Shown: positions 18,582 through 26,675 of the stretch, piece by piece
How the letters are laid out: every line of letters begins with the position of its first letter
Numbering within the stretch: the stretch's first letter is position 1
DNA from: Methylorubrum sp. B1-46
GTDB taxonomy: Bacteria > Pseudomonadota > Alphaproteobacteria > Rhizobiales > Beijerinckiaceae
DNA: 64,000 nucleotides
Assembly: GCF_021117295.1 (NCBI RefSeq)
Contig: NZ_CP088247.1
Coordinates: forward strand, 3,859,001 to 3,923,000
Direction: 5' to 3'
Program-made: the position numbers and the translations under genes
Notes under the pieces: model-generated
Seen by the model: the letters and a program-made list of their open reading frames with translations, nothing else
What the model was told of the DNA's origin: nothing
Database searches by the model: none

Positions 18582-19253
18582 TCAGGCGCTGCGACATTGC
18601 GCGTCCAGGTGGTGAACGAGAGGCACGCGCAGATCGGCCTCTGCCCAGGGTGTGCGCATCCCCGGGGGTGGATCAGTCATCTTTGAATGTCGGTAACGCT
18701 CCGAGTCGAAGCACGGCGACGGATCGATGTCTCGTACGGCCCCAAAGCGCAGGTGGTGCGCAAACGGATCGCGATTCGGACCGATCTCGACACCGTAACG
18801 GTCGAGATAGAAAGCGAGATCGAAGTTTGGGTTTGGCGCGAAACGCTGACTGCGTCGATGGGTGAGGAAGTGGGCCAGCGCGCAGATTCGAGGTGGCAGC
18901 CCGTAGGTTCGCGCGTACCAGTGCGGATCGAAGTAGCAGACTGGGCGGCAGCCAGACGCCTCACCGACCGTGAGGTAATGCACGAGTGGGTTCTGGTCGG
19001 CTCCCTTGAGGTAGCGGTCGCGATACCAGAGCGGGTCGAAGTAGAGGTTGGGCCGTCGGCCCTCGCGCCAGCCGAAGCGGCAGAAATGCTCGATCGGCTC
19101 CGCCTCCTCGCGCATGACGTCGGGAGCTTCGTAGAGATAGAGCGTCTCGTCAAACAGCTCGGAGCTGGCGATCAGGCGACGCTCCCTGAGCAGCCGAAGC
19201 TCTGCGTACCAAAAACGGGCAGCCGCCCTCCATCGACGAAGCCGCTTGGCCAT
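18582..19253 (-). CDS. FDxxWY-repeat protein of unknown function
   Basis: A 223-residue protein built of about five copies of a ~40-residue unit whose core reads FD-x-x-W/L-Y-x-x-x-Y, for example YFDPLWYRDRYL, YFDPHWYARTYG and NFDLAFYLDRYG, each followed by an H-Y/F-L-x-x-G spacing motif. Such units usually occur as N-terminal repeats of large glycosyltransferases or sulfotransferases in rhizobia and methylobacteria. Here they stand alone. The start is highly basic (MAKRLRRWRAAARFW). The gene lies 223 bp upstream of the glycosyltransferase on the same strand. Function unknown; a role in polysaccharide synthesis is inferred. Confidence 0.65.
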   Translation of the reverse strand: MAKRLRRWRAAARFWYAELRLLRERRLIASSELFDETLYLYEAPDVMREEAEPIEHFCRFGWREGRRPNLYFDPLWYRDRYLKGADQNPLVHYLTVGEASGCRPVCYFDPHWYARTYGLPPRICALAHFLTHRRSQRFAPNPNFDLAFYLDRYGVEIGPNRDPFAHHLRFGAVRDIDPSPCFDSERYRHSKMTDPPPGMRTPWAEADLRVPLVHHLDAQCRSA

Positions 19254-19401
19254 CGCATCTGTCTCAGCTGAGGCCGCACAGGCTCCGGCGCGGCAAGTGA
19301 ATGGGCCTCGGGCGCCTCAACACCCTGCGGGGCAGGCAGGCCGAGCGCGGTTATTCGCCAAGCCTCGGCCGATTGTCGGAAGCGGGCGGATCCGTACCGT
19401 C

Positions 19402-19502
19402 GAGAGCATCGTGCTGGATATCAGATCCAGCACGATGCTCTATCCTCTTGTTTATGCATCGTCTTTTTCCAAAAGCCGGTGACCACCTTTCGGGACGATG
19501 CA
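19402..19502 (-). repeat. palindromic repeat, right copy in inverse orientation
   Basis: Read on the minus strand it starts GTGCATCGTCCCGAAAGGTGG and follows the left copy (16953-17057) across its whole length, ending in a perfect 17-bp inverted repeat (arms 19403-19419 and 19425-19441, 5-nt loop). The two copies differ at compensating positions in the stem (CATCATCC versus CATCGTGC), so the hairpin is kept although the bases changed. Confidence 0.75.
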
Positions 19503-19518
19503 CAAGTTGTCAGGAAAG

Positions 19519-19546
19519 TTCGGCGCTGAGCAGGCTCAGCGCCGAA
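19519..19546 (-). terminator. stem-loop after the Hint-domain gene
   Basis: A perfect 12-bp stem (arms 19519-19530 and 19535-19546, loop CAGG) six bases after the stop codon of the collagen/Hint gene, followed on the minus strand by CTTTCC. Position and strength fit a transcription terminator, although the T-run is short. Confidence 0.6.
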
Positions 19547-19552
19547 CAGTCG

Positions 19553-20869
19553 TCAGGCGATTGAGCGGCTGAGGCCGAGACGTGCCCGCCATCCAGCATG
19601 CGACCGCTGCTCCACCTCTTGGACGTCAGCCTGCCGCTCAAGCTGCGCCCGCACCTTCTTCAGCTTAGCCCCAGCGATCACGTAGGGCGCACAGCCCCCC
19701 TCATGCGCCATCGCCGCAAAGGTCGGGTGCAGGATCAGCGGCGCCTCGCCATTCTCGAAGAATCCGCGGTTGTCCACGTCGAGGTAGCTCTCCGTCGGCA
19801 ATCCTTCAGCAAGCAGGAGCGCATGCTGCTCCAGCTCGACGTGAAGATACTCGACCGAGGAGACCGCCACCCGCGTGATTGTGCGGTCATTTACGAGGCA
19901 GATCGCAGGGATGAGAACGCCGTCGCAGTAGAGGCCGTGGCCGGGCGAGACGATGAGATCCCGAACCGGTAGGCCTCGGCCGAAGGCGCCGGCGGCGATC
20001 CGCACGGGATGGGCAGTGGCAGGCTGCGGATGAGTCCGCAGGTCGAGGTGCCGACGGCCGATCCAGCGCACGATGGCAACGGCACCGTCGGCGAGACGGA
20101 CACGATCGCCGGGCCGCAGATCCTCGATCGCCGTCTCGCCATCAGGCGTCGCGATGCGGGTGCCGGGAGTGAAGCAGATTACCGGGCCTGTGGCTCCGGT
20201 GCCGCCCGTGGCTCCGGTGCCGCCCGTGGCTCCGGTGCCGCCCGTGGCTCCAGTCCCGCCCGTGGCTCCGGTGCCGCCCGTGGCTCCGGTGCCGCCCGTG
20301 GCTCCGGTGCCGCCCGTGGCTCCGGTACCGCCCGTGGCTCCGGTGCCGCCCGTGGCTCCGGTACCGCCCGTGGCTCCGGTGCCGCCCGTGGCTCCAGTCC
20401 CGCCCGTGGCTCCGGTACCGCCCGTGGCTCCGGTACCGCCCGTGGCTCCGGTACCACCCGTGGCTCGAGCGTTATAATCTCCGAGAGCACCGTTGCTGTC
20501 GGCAGTAAACCGCGTCCTCGTCGTTCCGGCCGGGGGATTTGATCCATACAATTGCGTATTTGACAGAAGGTACCGGTAAGTTCCCCGATCTGTCTCGCCG
20601 GGGGGAATTGCATTACTCGTGAACAACATCATGTCAGAGTTGTCATACTGCGTCGCGGTGAGCTGCACCGACGTCCCAGCAAATCCGGCCGGCGCATCCG
20701 CGCCATAAGTGAGATTCACGGTGCTGCCCGGACCAGTAACTGTGCCGTTGATGCTCACAGAGTAGGTGGATGCAGCATCGACCTGGAAAGTGGCAGACGC
20801 CCCACCGTCATCAATGCCGAGAAATCCGGCAGCATATACAGTATTATTGAAATTTATCGGCAGAGCCAT
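19553..20869 (-). CDS. collagen-like repeat protein with C-terminal Hint domain
   Basis: A 438-residue three-part protein. Residues 1-~130 look like a beta-rich domain ([18 protein letters not shown], then [14 protein letters not shown]). Next comes a collagen-like block of G-x-y triplets (GATGGT units) encoded by fifteen tandem 18-bp repeats. After it a Hint domain begins at [20 protein letters not shown] and contains [15 protein letters not shown]. Hint domains self-cleave at such an N-terminal Cys; in alphaproteobacteria this subtype sits on secreted proteins. No classical signal peptide is visible. ATG 20869 is chosen (MALPINF) over the longer frame to 20947 because GGAGA lies upstream. 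Confidence 0.75.
   Translation of the reverse strand: MALPINFNNTVYAAGFLGIDDGGASATFQVDAASTYSVSINGTVTGPGSTVNLTYGADAPAGFAGTSVQLTATQYDNSDMMLFTSNAIPPGETDRGTYRYLLSNTQLYGSNPPAGTTRTRFTADSNGALGDYNARATGGTGATGGTGATGGTGATGGTGATGGTGATGGTGATGGTGATGGTGATGGTGATGGTGATGGTGATGGTGATGGTGATGGTGATGGTGATGPVICFTPGTRIATPDGETAIEDLRPGDRVRLADGAVAIVRWIGRRHLDLRTHPQPATAHPVRIAAGAFGRGLPVRDLIVSPGHGLYCDGVLIPAICLVNDRTITRVAVSSVEYLHVELEQHALLLAEGLPTESYLDVDNRGFFENGEAPLILHPTFAAMAHEGGCAPYVIAGAKLKKVRAQLERQADVQEVEQRSHAGWRARLGLSRSIA
20190..20459 (-). repeat. fifteen tandem 18-bp repeats inside the collagen-like segment
   Basis: Exactly fifteen units of GTGGCTCCGGTGCCGCCC (plus-strand view) with only silent variation at two positions, followed by one partial unit. 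They encode GATGGT repeats on the minus strand. Such near-identical units are prone to slip during replication, so the copy number likely differs between strains. Confidence 0.9.
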
Positions 20870-21696
20870 CGCGTTATCTCCCTGAATCGAACAATTTGAG
20901 CTCCCGCATTTGCAACATACAAAGTGCGCTAACAAGTGTAAGCTCAAACTCGTTCTTGTTAGTTATTTACAGACGACCCTGAAGACGCGCTCCACCGTTC
21001 GCCTCTCCTAAAAGAATGCCGCGAACCTGAGCGGCCAGCAATCCCTCGAAACATATAGTTCGTCACAAAACTTATTATCTTCTAGGATTGAGCCGTGCCT
21101 GTGCTTCATTTGCAACATATTGCCGCAGAATCTGCATGGTAATGCCAAATAGGAAAAGTATTCGGGACATATAGGCAATTCATATTCCTAATTTGCCCGT
21201 ACCCCACCGCCGGCGGTCTGATGGTGTCAGTTCAGCACGATATGCGCCGCAAGATTCATCAAATATTTGTTCAAGGATTATCTATGTATCTTTTAATAAC
21301 CGGAAATTATTGCGACATACTGTTTGGCAAGTGAAGATTTCAATTCCGAAACCGTAATGGATGCATCCAGATCCTGCTTAGATTCTCGTGCCTGCTCTCC
21401 ACTCCATCCGGACCTTCGGCGAAAGCGGCTCGAATGTCCGCAAGGAGTTCAACAGCGTGGATTGCAGGCCCGCGGTTGGAGTGTCCGAGAGGGGTCGGAA
21501 GCGAGCCGACGCACGGTCGAGCCGTTCCCGTGTCCCCCCTGACCTTCGAAACTCGTCAGAAGCGACCGTGTCGGGCGGTCTCGGCACAAGCCCGATCGCA
21601 GCAAAATTCACCCCGTCATCCCTCTCCGACGCACCATTGTGCAGTGCGGAACCGTGCCCGGTAGCGATCATTGCCCCTGCGACGAGGAGGTGATCG
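20870..21696. other. long AT-richer non-coding interval
   Basis: About 830 bp without a supported gene. The first ~480 bp are clearly AT-richer than the flanks. The 13-mer CATTTGCAACATA occurs twice, at 20907-20919 and 21107-21119, exactly 200 bp apart and in the same orientation. Short reading frames in 21324-21731 overlap on both strands and have no family resemblance. The interval should hold divergent promoters for the collagen/Hint gene and for the mscS-like gene. Confidence 0.5.
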
Positions 21697-22878
21697 ATGG
21701 CGCAAGCCCACGCAGTCTTCGACGAGCTCATCGGATGGATCGTCCAGCTTCCCTGGTGGGTCGCGAGCCCGATCCTGATCGCCGGCTGCTGCGCGCTGGT
21801 GCTGCCCCTGCACGGGGTCGCCTATCGCTTCGCGCAGAGGGCGGTGAGCGGCAAAAGCTTATTCTGGCGCTCGCTCGTCTCGCGCACCCGGGGTCCGAGC
21901 CGGCTCGCGCTGCTGGTGGTGGCCCTGGCGCTCGCGGTCTCGACCGCCCCCCTGACCTGGCAGATCCGGCTCGTTCTCAATCAGGTGCTGCTCGTCGCCT
22001 TCGTGACGCTGGCGGGCTGGACCTGCGCCACGGCGATCCACATCGCCACCGTGATCTACCTGCGCCGGTTCAAGCTCGACGCAGAGGACAACCTGCTCGC
22101 GCGAAAGCATTTCACGCAGATGCGCATCCTGGAGCGGGCGGCGCTGACCATGGTGGCCCTCCTCACCGCGGCCATCGTGCTGATGACCTTCGAGCCGGTG
22201 CGGCAATACGGCGTGAGCCTCCTCGCCTCGGCGGGCGCCGCCGGGCTGATCCTCGGGCTGGCGATGCAGCCGGTGCTCTCCAACCTCGTGGCGGGCATCC
22301 AGATCGCCATCACCCAGCCGATCCGGATCGAGGACGCGATCATCGTCGAGAACGAGTGGGGCTGGGTCGAGGAGATCACGGCGACCTACGTCGTCGTGCG
22401 GCTGTGGGACTGGCGCCGCCTCGTGCTGCCGCTGACCTACTTCATCCAGAAGCCGTTCCAGAACTGGACCCGCGAGGGTGCGTCCCTGATCGGCTCGGTG
22501 TTCCTCTACGTCGATCACCGGGCGCCGATCGAGGCGATGCGCAAGGAGCTGCGGCGGATCGCGGGGGCGTCCCGGCTGTGGGACGGCCAAGTGGTCAACC
22601 TGCAGGTCTCGGATGCGCGCGAGGGCGTGATCGAGCTGCGGATGCTGGTGAGCGCGCGCAACGCACCCCAGACCTGGGACCTGCGCTGCGAGGTGCGCGA
22701 GAAGATGATCGGCTTCCTGCAGAAGGAGCATCCTGCCGCTCTGCCGCGCCAGCGGGCGGAATGGGTCAACCCCGATCCGCCCTATCCCGGCGGCCGGGTC
22801 ACGCCCGAGGCCGGCAACGGGCCCGGCCTGCGCGGCGAGCGCCCGGTCCGGAGCGATCCCCGCGCAGCGGCCGCCTGA
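21697..22878 (+). CDS. MscS-family mechanosensitive channel
   Basis: A 393-residue inner-membrane channel of the MscS superfamily, releasing solutes on hypo-osmotic shock. Four to five hydrophobic segments occupy the first ~190 residues. The pore-lining helix is glycine/alanine-rich (SLLASAGAAGLILGLAMQPVLSNLVAGIQIAITQPIRI), followed by the beta domain (EDAIIVENEWGWVEEITATYVVVRLWDWRRLVLPLTYF). GAGGAGG lies about 8 bases before the ATG. The C-terminal ~40 residues are proline/arginine-rich and probably disordered. Confidence 0.92.
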   Translation: MAQAHAVFDELIGWIVQLPWWVASPILIAGCCALVLPLHGVAYRFAQRAVSGKSLFWRSLVSRTRGPSRLALLVVALALAVSTAPLTWQIRLVLNQVLLVAFVTLAGWTCATAIHIATVIYLRRFKLDAEDNLLARKHFTQMRILERAALTMVALLTAAIVLMTFEPVRQYGVSLLASAGAAGLILGLAMQPVLSNLVAGIQIAITQPIRIEDAIIVENEWGWVEEITATYVVVRLWDWRRLVLPLTYFIQKPFQNWTREGASLIGSVFLYVDHRAPIEAMRKELRRIAGASRLWDGQVVNLQVSDAREGVIELRMLVSARNAPQTWDLRCEVREKMIGFLQKEHPAALPRQRAEWVNPDPPYPGGRVTPEAGNGPGLRGERPVRSDPRAAAA

Positions 22879-22901
22879 ACCGGCAACCGCACCGGAAACG
22901 A

Positions 22902-22938
22902 AAAGGGCCCGGTGCGGTCGATCCGCACCGGGCCCTTT
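22902..22938. terminator. strong bidirectional terminator
   Basis: A perfect 16-bp stem, AAAGGGCCCGGTGCGG, 5-nt loop TCGAT, and its exact complement (arms 22902-22917 and 22923-22938). A-run before and T-run after make it work on both strands. It lies between the convergent mscS-like and dsbA-like genes. Confidence 0.92.
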
Positions 22939-22962
22939 CTCATCGCCGTAGGGGAGACCGCC

Positions 22963-23742
22963 TCAGCAGCTCGCGTGACCGCACTGGCGGATGTCGTTGA
23001 TGGTCTTGCGCATCGGCTCGACGCCGACCGCGCCGGGCAGGATCTCGTCGCCGATGACGAAGGCGGGGGTGCCCGACAGGCTGAGCTTGTCGCCCAGACC
23101 GACATTCTCGGTCAGCGCGGCCTTCACCTCCGGCCCCTGCGCATCCCGCTTCAGGCGCTCGATATCGGCGCCGAACTCACGTGCCACCGCGATCGCCCGC
23201 TCGCCGTTGATGCGGCCCTTCGTCTCGAGCAGCTTGGCGTGATAATCGAACATCTTCTCCGGCTTGAGCTGCAGCTTGGCCGCGAGCGCGATCCGGCTTG
23301 CCTCCAGCGACTCGGCGCCGAGCACGGGGAAGTCCTTGAGCACCACCCGCAGCTTCGGATCGGACTTGATCAGGGTCTGCACGTCGGTGAACGCCTTGCG
23401 GCAATAGCCGCAATTGTAGTCGAAGAACTCGACCACGGTGACGTCGCCGTTCGGGTTGCCGGCGACGATGCCGTGGGGCGAGTTGGTCAGCGCCTCGCGC
23501 GATTCCTTCAGCGCGGCGGCCTGGGCGAGCTTCTGCGTCTCCTGGGCGCGGCGCTCGCCCTCGGCAATCGCCTCTTGGAGCACGTCGGGATTCTTGACGA
23601 GGTAGTCCTTGACGATCCCCTCGATCGCCTTGCGCTGAGCGTCGGTGAAGGGGACGGCCTCCTCCGCGCGGGCGCCCGCGGCCGCGCCGAGCGATAGGCC
23701 GCCGGCGAGGGCGAGGACGGAAACGGAGCGGAACAGCGTCAT
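22963..23742 (-). CDS. DsbA-family thiol-disulfide protein (DsbG/ScsC-like)
   Basis: A 259-residue periplasmic thioredoxin-fold protein. The ATG at 23742 (MTLFRSVSVLALAGG) begins a Sec signal peptide with a cut near ARAEE, and GAGG sits 7 bases upstream. The redox motif is C111-G-Y-C114 within FFDYNCGYCRKAF, and the cis-proline loop is GTPAFVIGD near residue 205. A helical ~60-residue N-terminal stretch (AQRKAIEGIVKDYLVKNPDVLQEAI) resembles the dimerisation region of Com1/ScsC-like proteins. It likely oxidises or isomerises disulfides; no DsbB partner is adjacent. Confidence 0.9.
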   Translation of the reverse strand: MTLFRSVSVLALAGGLSLGAAAGARAEEAVPFTDAQRKAIEGIVKDYLVKNPDVLQEAIAEGERRAQETQKLAQAAALKESREALTNSPHGIVAGNPNGDVTVVEFFDYNCGYCRKAFTDVQTLIKSDPKLRVVLKDFPVLGAESLEASRIALAAKLQLKPEKMFDYHAKLLETKGRINGERAIAVAREFGADIERLKRDAQGPEVKAALTENVGLGDKLSLSGTPAFVIGDEILPGAVGVEPMRKTINDIRQCGHASC

Positions 23743-24017
23743 CGAGACCTCGTAATACGTGTCGGGACGAAGGCCCGGCGGGAACATCGACGGAGCGTTC
23801 AACCGGCCCTGCGCGACGAGACTATGGCACAGCGCGACCACCGCGCCGATGCCAATCTAACTTCCACGGGGCCGCCGCCCGGAAAAGCCTTCGTCCGGTC
23901 CTGCTCCAGGGCTGCGGCAATTTCACGGCGCCGGCCGCTCGCTTAGAAGTTTCAGCCAAGACCGCGCTACATTATCGATTCGCTAAACGATGCACTTCAA
24001 GTTCTCGGGCAGCCGCG

Positions 24018-25097
24018 ATGCCGCCGGAGCGGGCGAAACGGGGGGAGCACAGCGTGATCGTCGTGGTGAGCGATCGGCCAGATCGTAGCCAGCCTCTGGT
24101 CGATGCCGTGCGCGCCGTTGCCGAGTGCCGAGTCGTCGGCACCGAGGAGACCTGGGACCGGATCGGTCCGCTCCGCGGCGTGATCGCCGACATCACCCTG
24201 AGCCGCCCCGAAGCCAAACGCTGCCTGCGCCTGCTCACGAGCCGATCGGCACGGGCACGCACGCCGCTCATCTGCCTGACGCGCGGCGGCGGACAGAGCG
24301 GCTTCACCGAGGCGCGCAATCTCGGCGCCACGCTCTGCCTGTCGGCTCTGGCCGAGCCGCGCATGGTCGTGGGCTCGCTGGTGCGCGAAGTCTGGCCCGA
24401 CAAATCGGTGGCCGACCTCGTCGTCACCCGCGAGACGCAGCGGGCCGGCACGCTGATGACCAACCTGTTCGCCTCCGCCCAGACCGGCGCCGTCGACATG
24501 TCGAACGTGGAGCAGGGGGTCGGCCCGGTGCTCGACGCCATTCACGAGGGGGGCCTGTCGCGCTGGCTCGACGAGGTCTGGGCGCACGACGACGTGACCT
24601 TCCAGCACTGCCTGCTGGTCTCCGGCGTCGTCGCCGCCTTCGCCCAGAGCCTCGGCCTCTCCGCCGCGGACAGGCAACTCATGACCCGGGCCGCCCTGGT
24701 GCACGACGTGGGCAAGTCGCGCATTCCCCATGCCATCCTCAACAAGCCCGGCCGGCTCGACGACGACGAGCGCGCGGTGATGCAGACCCACGCGCCGATC
24801 GGCCATGAGATCCTCAGCGCGTCGGGCGGCTGCGATGCGGTGACGCTCGCGGTAACCCGCTACCACCACGAGATGCTCGACGGGTCGGGCTATCCAGACA
24901 AGCTGTGCTCCGGCGAGATCGGCGATCCGGTCCGGCTGCTGACGATCTGCGACATCTACGCCGCCCTGATCGAGCGGCGTCCCTACAAGGCGCCGATGTC
25001 GAGCCACGACGCGCTCTCCATCCTGGCGGGCATGGAAGGGAAGCTGGAGGGCGGACTGGTGCAGGCGTTCGGCCGGGCGGTCCGGGATACCCCCTGA
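24018..25097 (+). CDS. HD-GYP domain protein, putative cyclic-di-GMP phosphodiesterase
   Basis: A 359-residue protein whose C-terminal half is an HD-GYP domain: HD at residues 229-230 (VHDVGKSRIPHAILNKPGRL), then HHEMLDGSGYP near 283-294, where the GYP triad is intact. It should cleave cyclic-di-GMP. The N-terminal ~120 residues look like a degenerate receiver: beta strands (IVVVSDRP, GVIADITL, PLICLTRGG) in receiver order, but the C-terminal lysine motif is absent. The gene is alone, with a promoter region of about 275 bp upstream. Confidence 0.88.
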   Translation: MPPERAKRGEHSVIVVVSDRPDRSQPLVDAVRAVAECRVVGTEETWDRIGPLRGVIADITLSRPEAKRCLRLLTSRSARARTPLICLTRGGGQSGFTEARNLGATLCLSALAEPRMVVGSLVREVWPDKSVADLVVTRETQRAGTLMTNLFASAQTGAVDMSNVEQGVGPVLDAIHEGGLSRWLDEVWAHDDVTFQHCLLVSGVVAAFAQSLGLSAADRQLMTRAALVHDVGKSRIPHAILNKPGRLDDDERAVMQTHAPIGHEILSASGGCDAVTLAVTRYHHEMLDGSGYPDKLCSGEIGDPVRLLTICDIYAALIERRPYKAPMSSHDALSILAGMEGKLEGGLVQAFGRAVRDTP

Positions 25098-25230
25098 GGC
25101 GATTCCCGGCGAGGGTAGCCCCGGCGAGCCTGCTTCTTCGTGGCTTGCATGCCCCGATCGCACCCTCGTCGTACGACGGTCATGGAAGCCATCATAAGTT
25201 AAGGAGGGATCGCCTTCGAGGGACTTGTGC

Positions 25231-26586
25231 ATGTCTTCATCCCGACGATGGTCACGCCCCCCGGTCTGCGCCCCGATCCTATCCCTGGCCCTATCCCTGG
25301 TCTGCCTCGGCGGCACGGCGGCGATCGCCGAGGAGCGGCCGAGGAGGCACGCCGCCGAGAGCCGGCCCGGCAAAGGCGAGCCGAAGCGGGAGCCGTTCGG
25401 GGCGAAGGCCGACGCGGACAAGCCGCCGATCACCCTCGACGAGAAGGGCATCACGGCGCGCTTCGAGGACGGCAGCAAATTCCGCGTCGGCGGCCGGCTT
25501 CAGGCCGATTTCGGCGCGGGGCGGGTGCAGCAGCGCGGCTTCGGCCCGGCCTTCGAAGAGCCGGCGGCGATCCGCCGGGCCTGGATCGAGACCTATTACA
25601 GCCTCAAGAATTTCGAGTTCGCCTTCCAGTACGACGTCAACGAGCCGCGGGTGCCGGTGAGCGACGCCATCGTCGCCTACAAGGGCTTCAAGGACGTCAT
25701 CATCACCCACGGCAACTTCAAGGAGCCGTTCAGCCTCGATCAGCTCATCAGCGACAACGTCAGCCAGTTCACCGAGCGCTCCCAGGCCGACGCCTTCGCG
25801 CCGGCACGCAACTTCGGCACCGCCATCGGCACCCACGGCGCAAACTGGACGGCGGTGACAGGTGTGTTCGGCGGCAACATCAGCACCGGCATCCAGAACA
25901 ACGGCATCGCCTCGACCACCCGCGTGACCTACACGCCGTGGCTCTCCGAGAACAGGAACGACGTCGTGCATCTCGGGCTGGCCGGCAGCTACCGGACCCT
26001 CGGCGACGACACCAGCAGCCCCGGCCTGTCGAGCCGCTCGGAAGCGTTCCTGTTCGCCCGCCCGCTGGTGGATACCCGGACGATCCGCAACGCCACGGCG
26101 ATCGGCCGCGCCGGGTTCGAGGCGGCGTGGCAGCAGGGACCGTTCCGGCTCCAGGGCGAGTACATCCTCACCAATATCGAGCGCCGCGACGGGCGCCCGC
26201 CGCTGTTCTTCCAGGGCGGCTACATCCAGGCCTCGGTGGTGCTCGACCGGAAGGGCCGGCCCTACCGGGTCGCCCCGACTTACGGCAGCGAGTACGGCGT
26301 CTTCACCGGCATCACCGTCGAGGAGGGCCAGCGGGTCAGCCGCGGCGGCACCGGCGTGTTCGAACTCGGACTTCGCTACAGCGCCATCGACCTCGAATCC
26401 CGCGAGATCCGCGGCGGCATCGAGCACGACTTCACCGCGGGCGTGAACTGGTATCCCGAGCCCAACATCCGCTTCGTCTTCGACTACATCCGCTCCCACG
26501 CCGAGCCGTCGGCGGCGGCGCTGAATTTCGGCCGCCGCACCGTCGATGCGGACGTCTTCATCGGCCGGGCGCAGCTCTACTGGTAG
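25231..26586 (+). CDS. OprO/OprP-type outer membrane porin
   Basis: A 451-residue outer-membrane barrel of the phosphate/polyphosphate-selective porin family. ATG 25231 (MSSSRRWSRPP) has GAGGGA upstream; two earlier codons in frame are not needed. A signal peptide ends near AAIAEE, a low-complexity linker follows (RPRRHAAESRPGKGEPKRE), then ITLDEKGITARFEDGSKFRVGGRLQADF begins the barrel, which includes AIRRAWIETYYSLKNFEFAFQYD and ends with RAQLYW, an aromatic C-terminus typical for BAM targeting. Anion or phosphate preference is assumed from the family only. Confidence 0.88.
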   Translation: MSSSRRWSRPPVCAPILSLALSLVCLGGTAAIAEERPRRHAAESRPGKGEPKREPFGAKADADKPPITLDEKGITARFEDGSKFRVGGRLQADFGAGRVQQRGFGPAFEEPAAIRRAWIETYYSLKNFEFAFQYDVNEPRVPVSDAIVAYKGFKDVIITHGNFKEPFSLDQLISDNVSQFTERSQADAFAPARNFGTAIGTHGANWTAVTGVFGGNISTGIQNNGIASTTRVTYTPWLSENRNDVVHLGLAGSYRTLGDDTSSPGLSSRSEAFLFARPLVDTRTIRNATAIGRAGFEAAWQQGPFRLQGEYILTNIERRDGRPPLFFQGGYIQASVVLDRKGRPYRVAPTYGSEYGVFTGITVEEGQRVSRGGTGVFELGLRYSAIDLESREIRGGIEHDFTAGVNWYPEPNIRFVFDYIRSHAEPSAAALNFGRRTVDADVFIGRAQLYW

Positions 26587-26675
26587 GCGGGGCAGGCGGC
26601 GACCCTCGCGGTTGAGCGGGCTGGCGTCAGGGTCTACCTGCAGCCCTGTCCCACTTCTCCCGTGAGGAGCCCGCC

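Noticed and set aside
20190..20459. Possible CRISPR array
   Set aside because: Units are 18 bp, directly adjacent with no spacers, and keep a reading frame; this is a coding tandem repeat.
20009..20542. Repeat proteins in other frames ([13 protein letters not shown] and [13 protein letters not shown])
   Set aside because: Only the minus-strand frame joins the repeat to a real Hint domain and has a start with a ribosome-binding site.
21324..21731. Several short frames upstream of mscS
   Set aside because: They overlap one another on both strands, lack family resemblance and stop at unrelated points.
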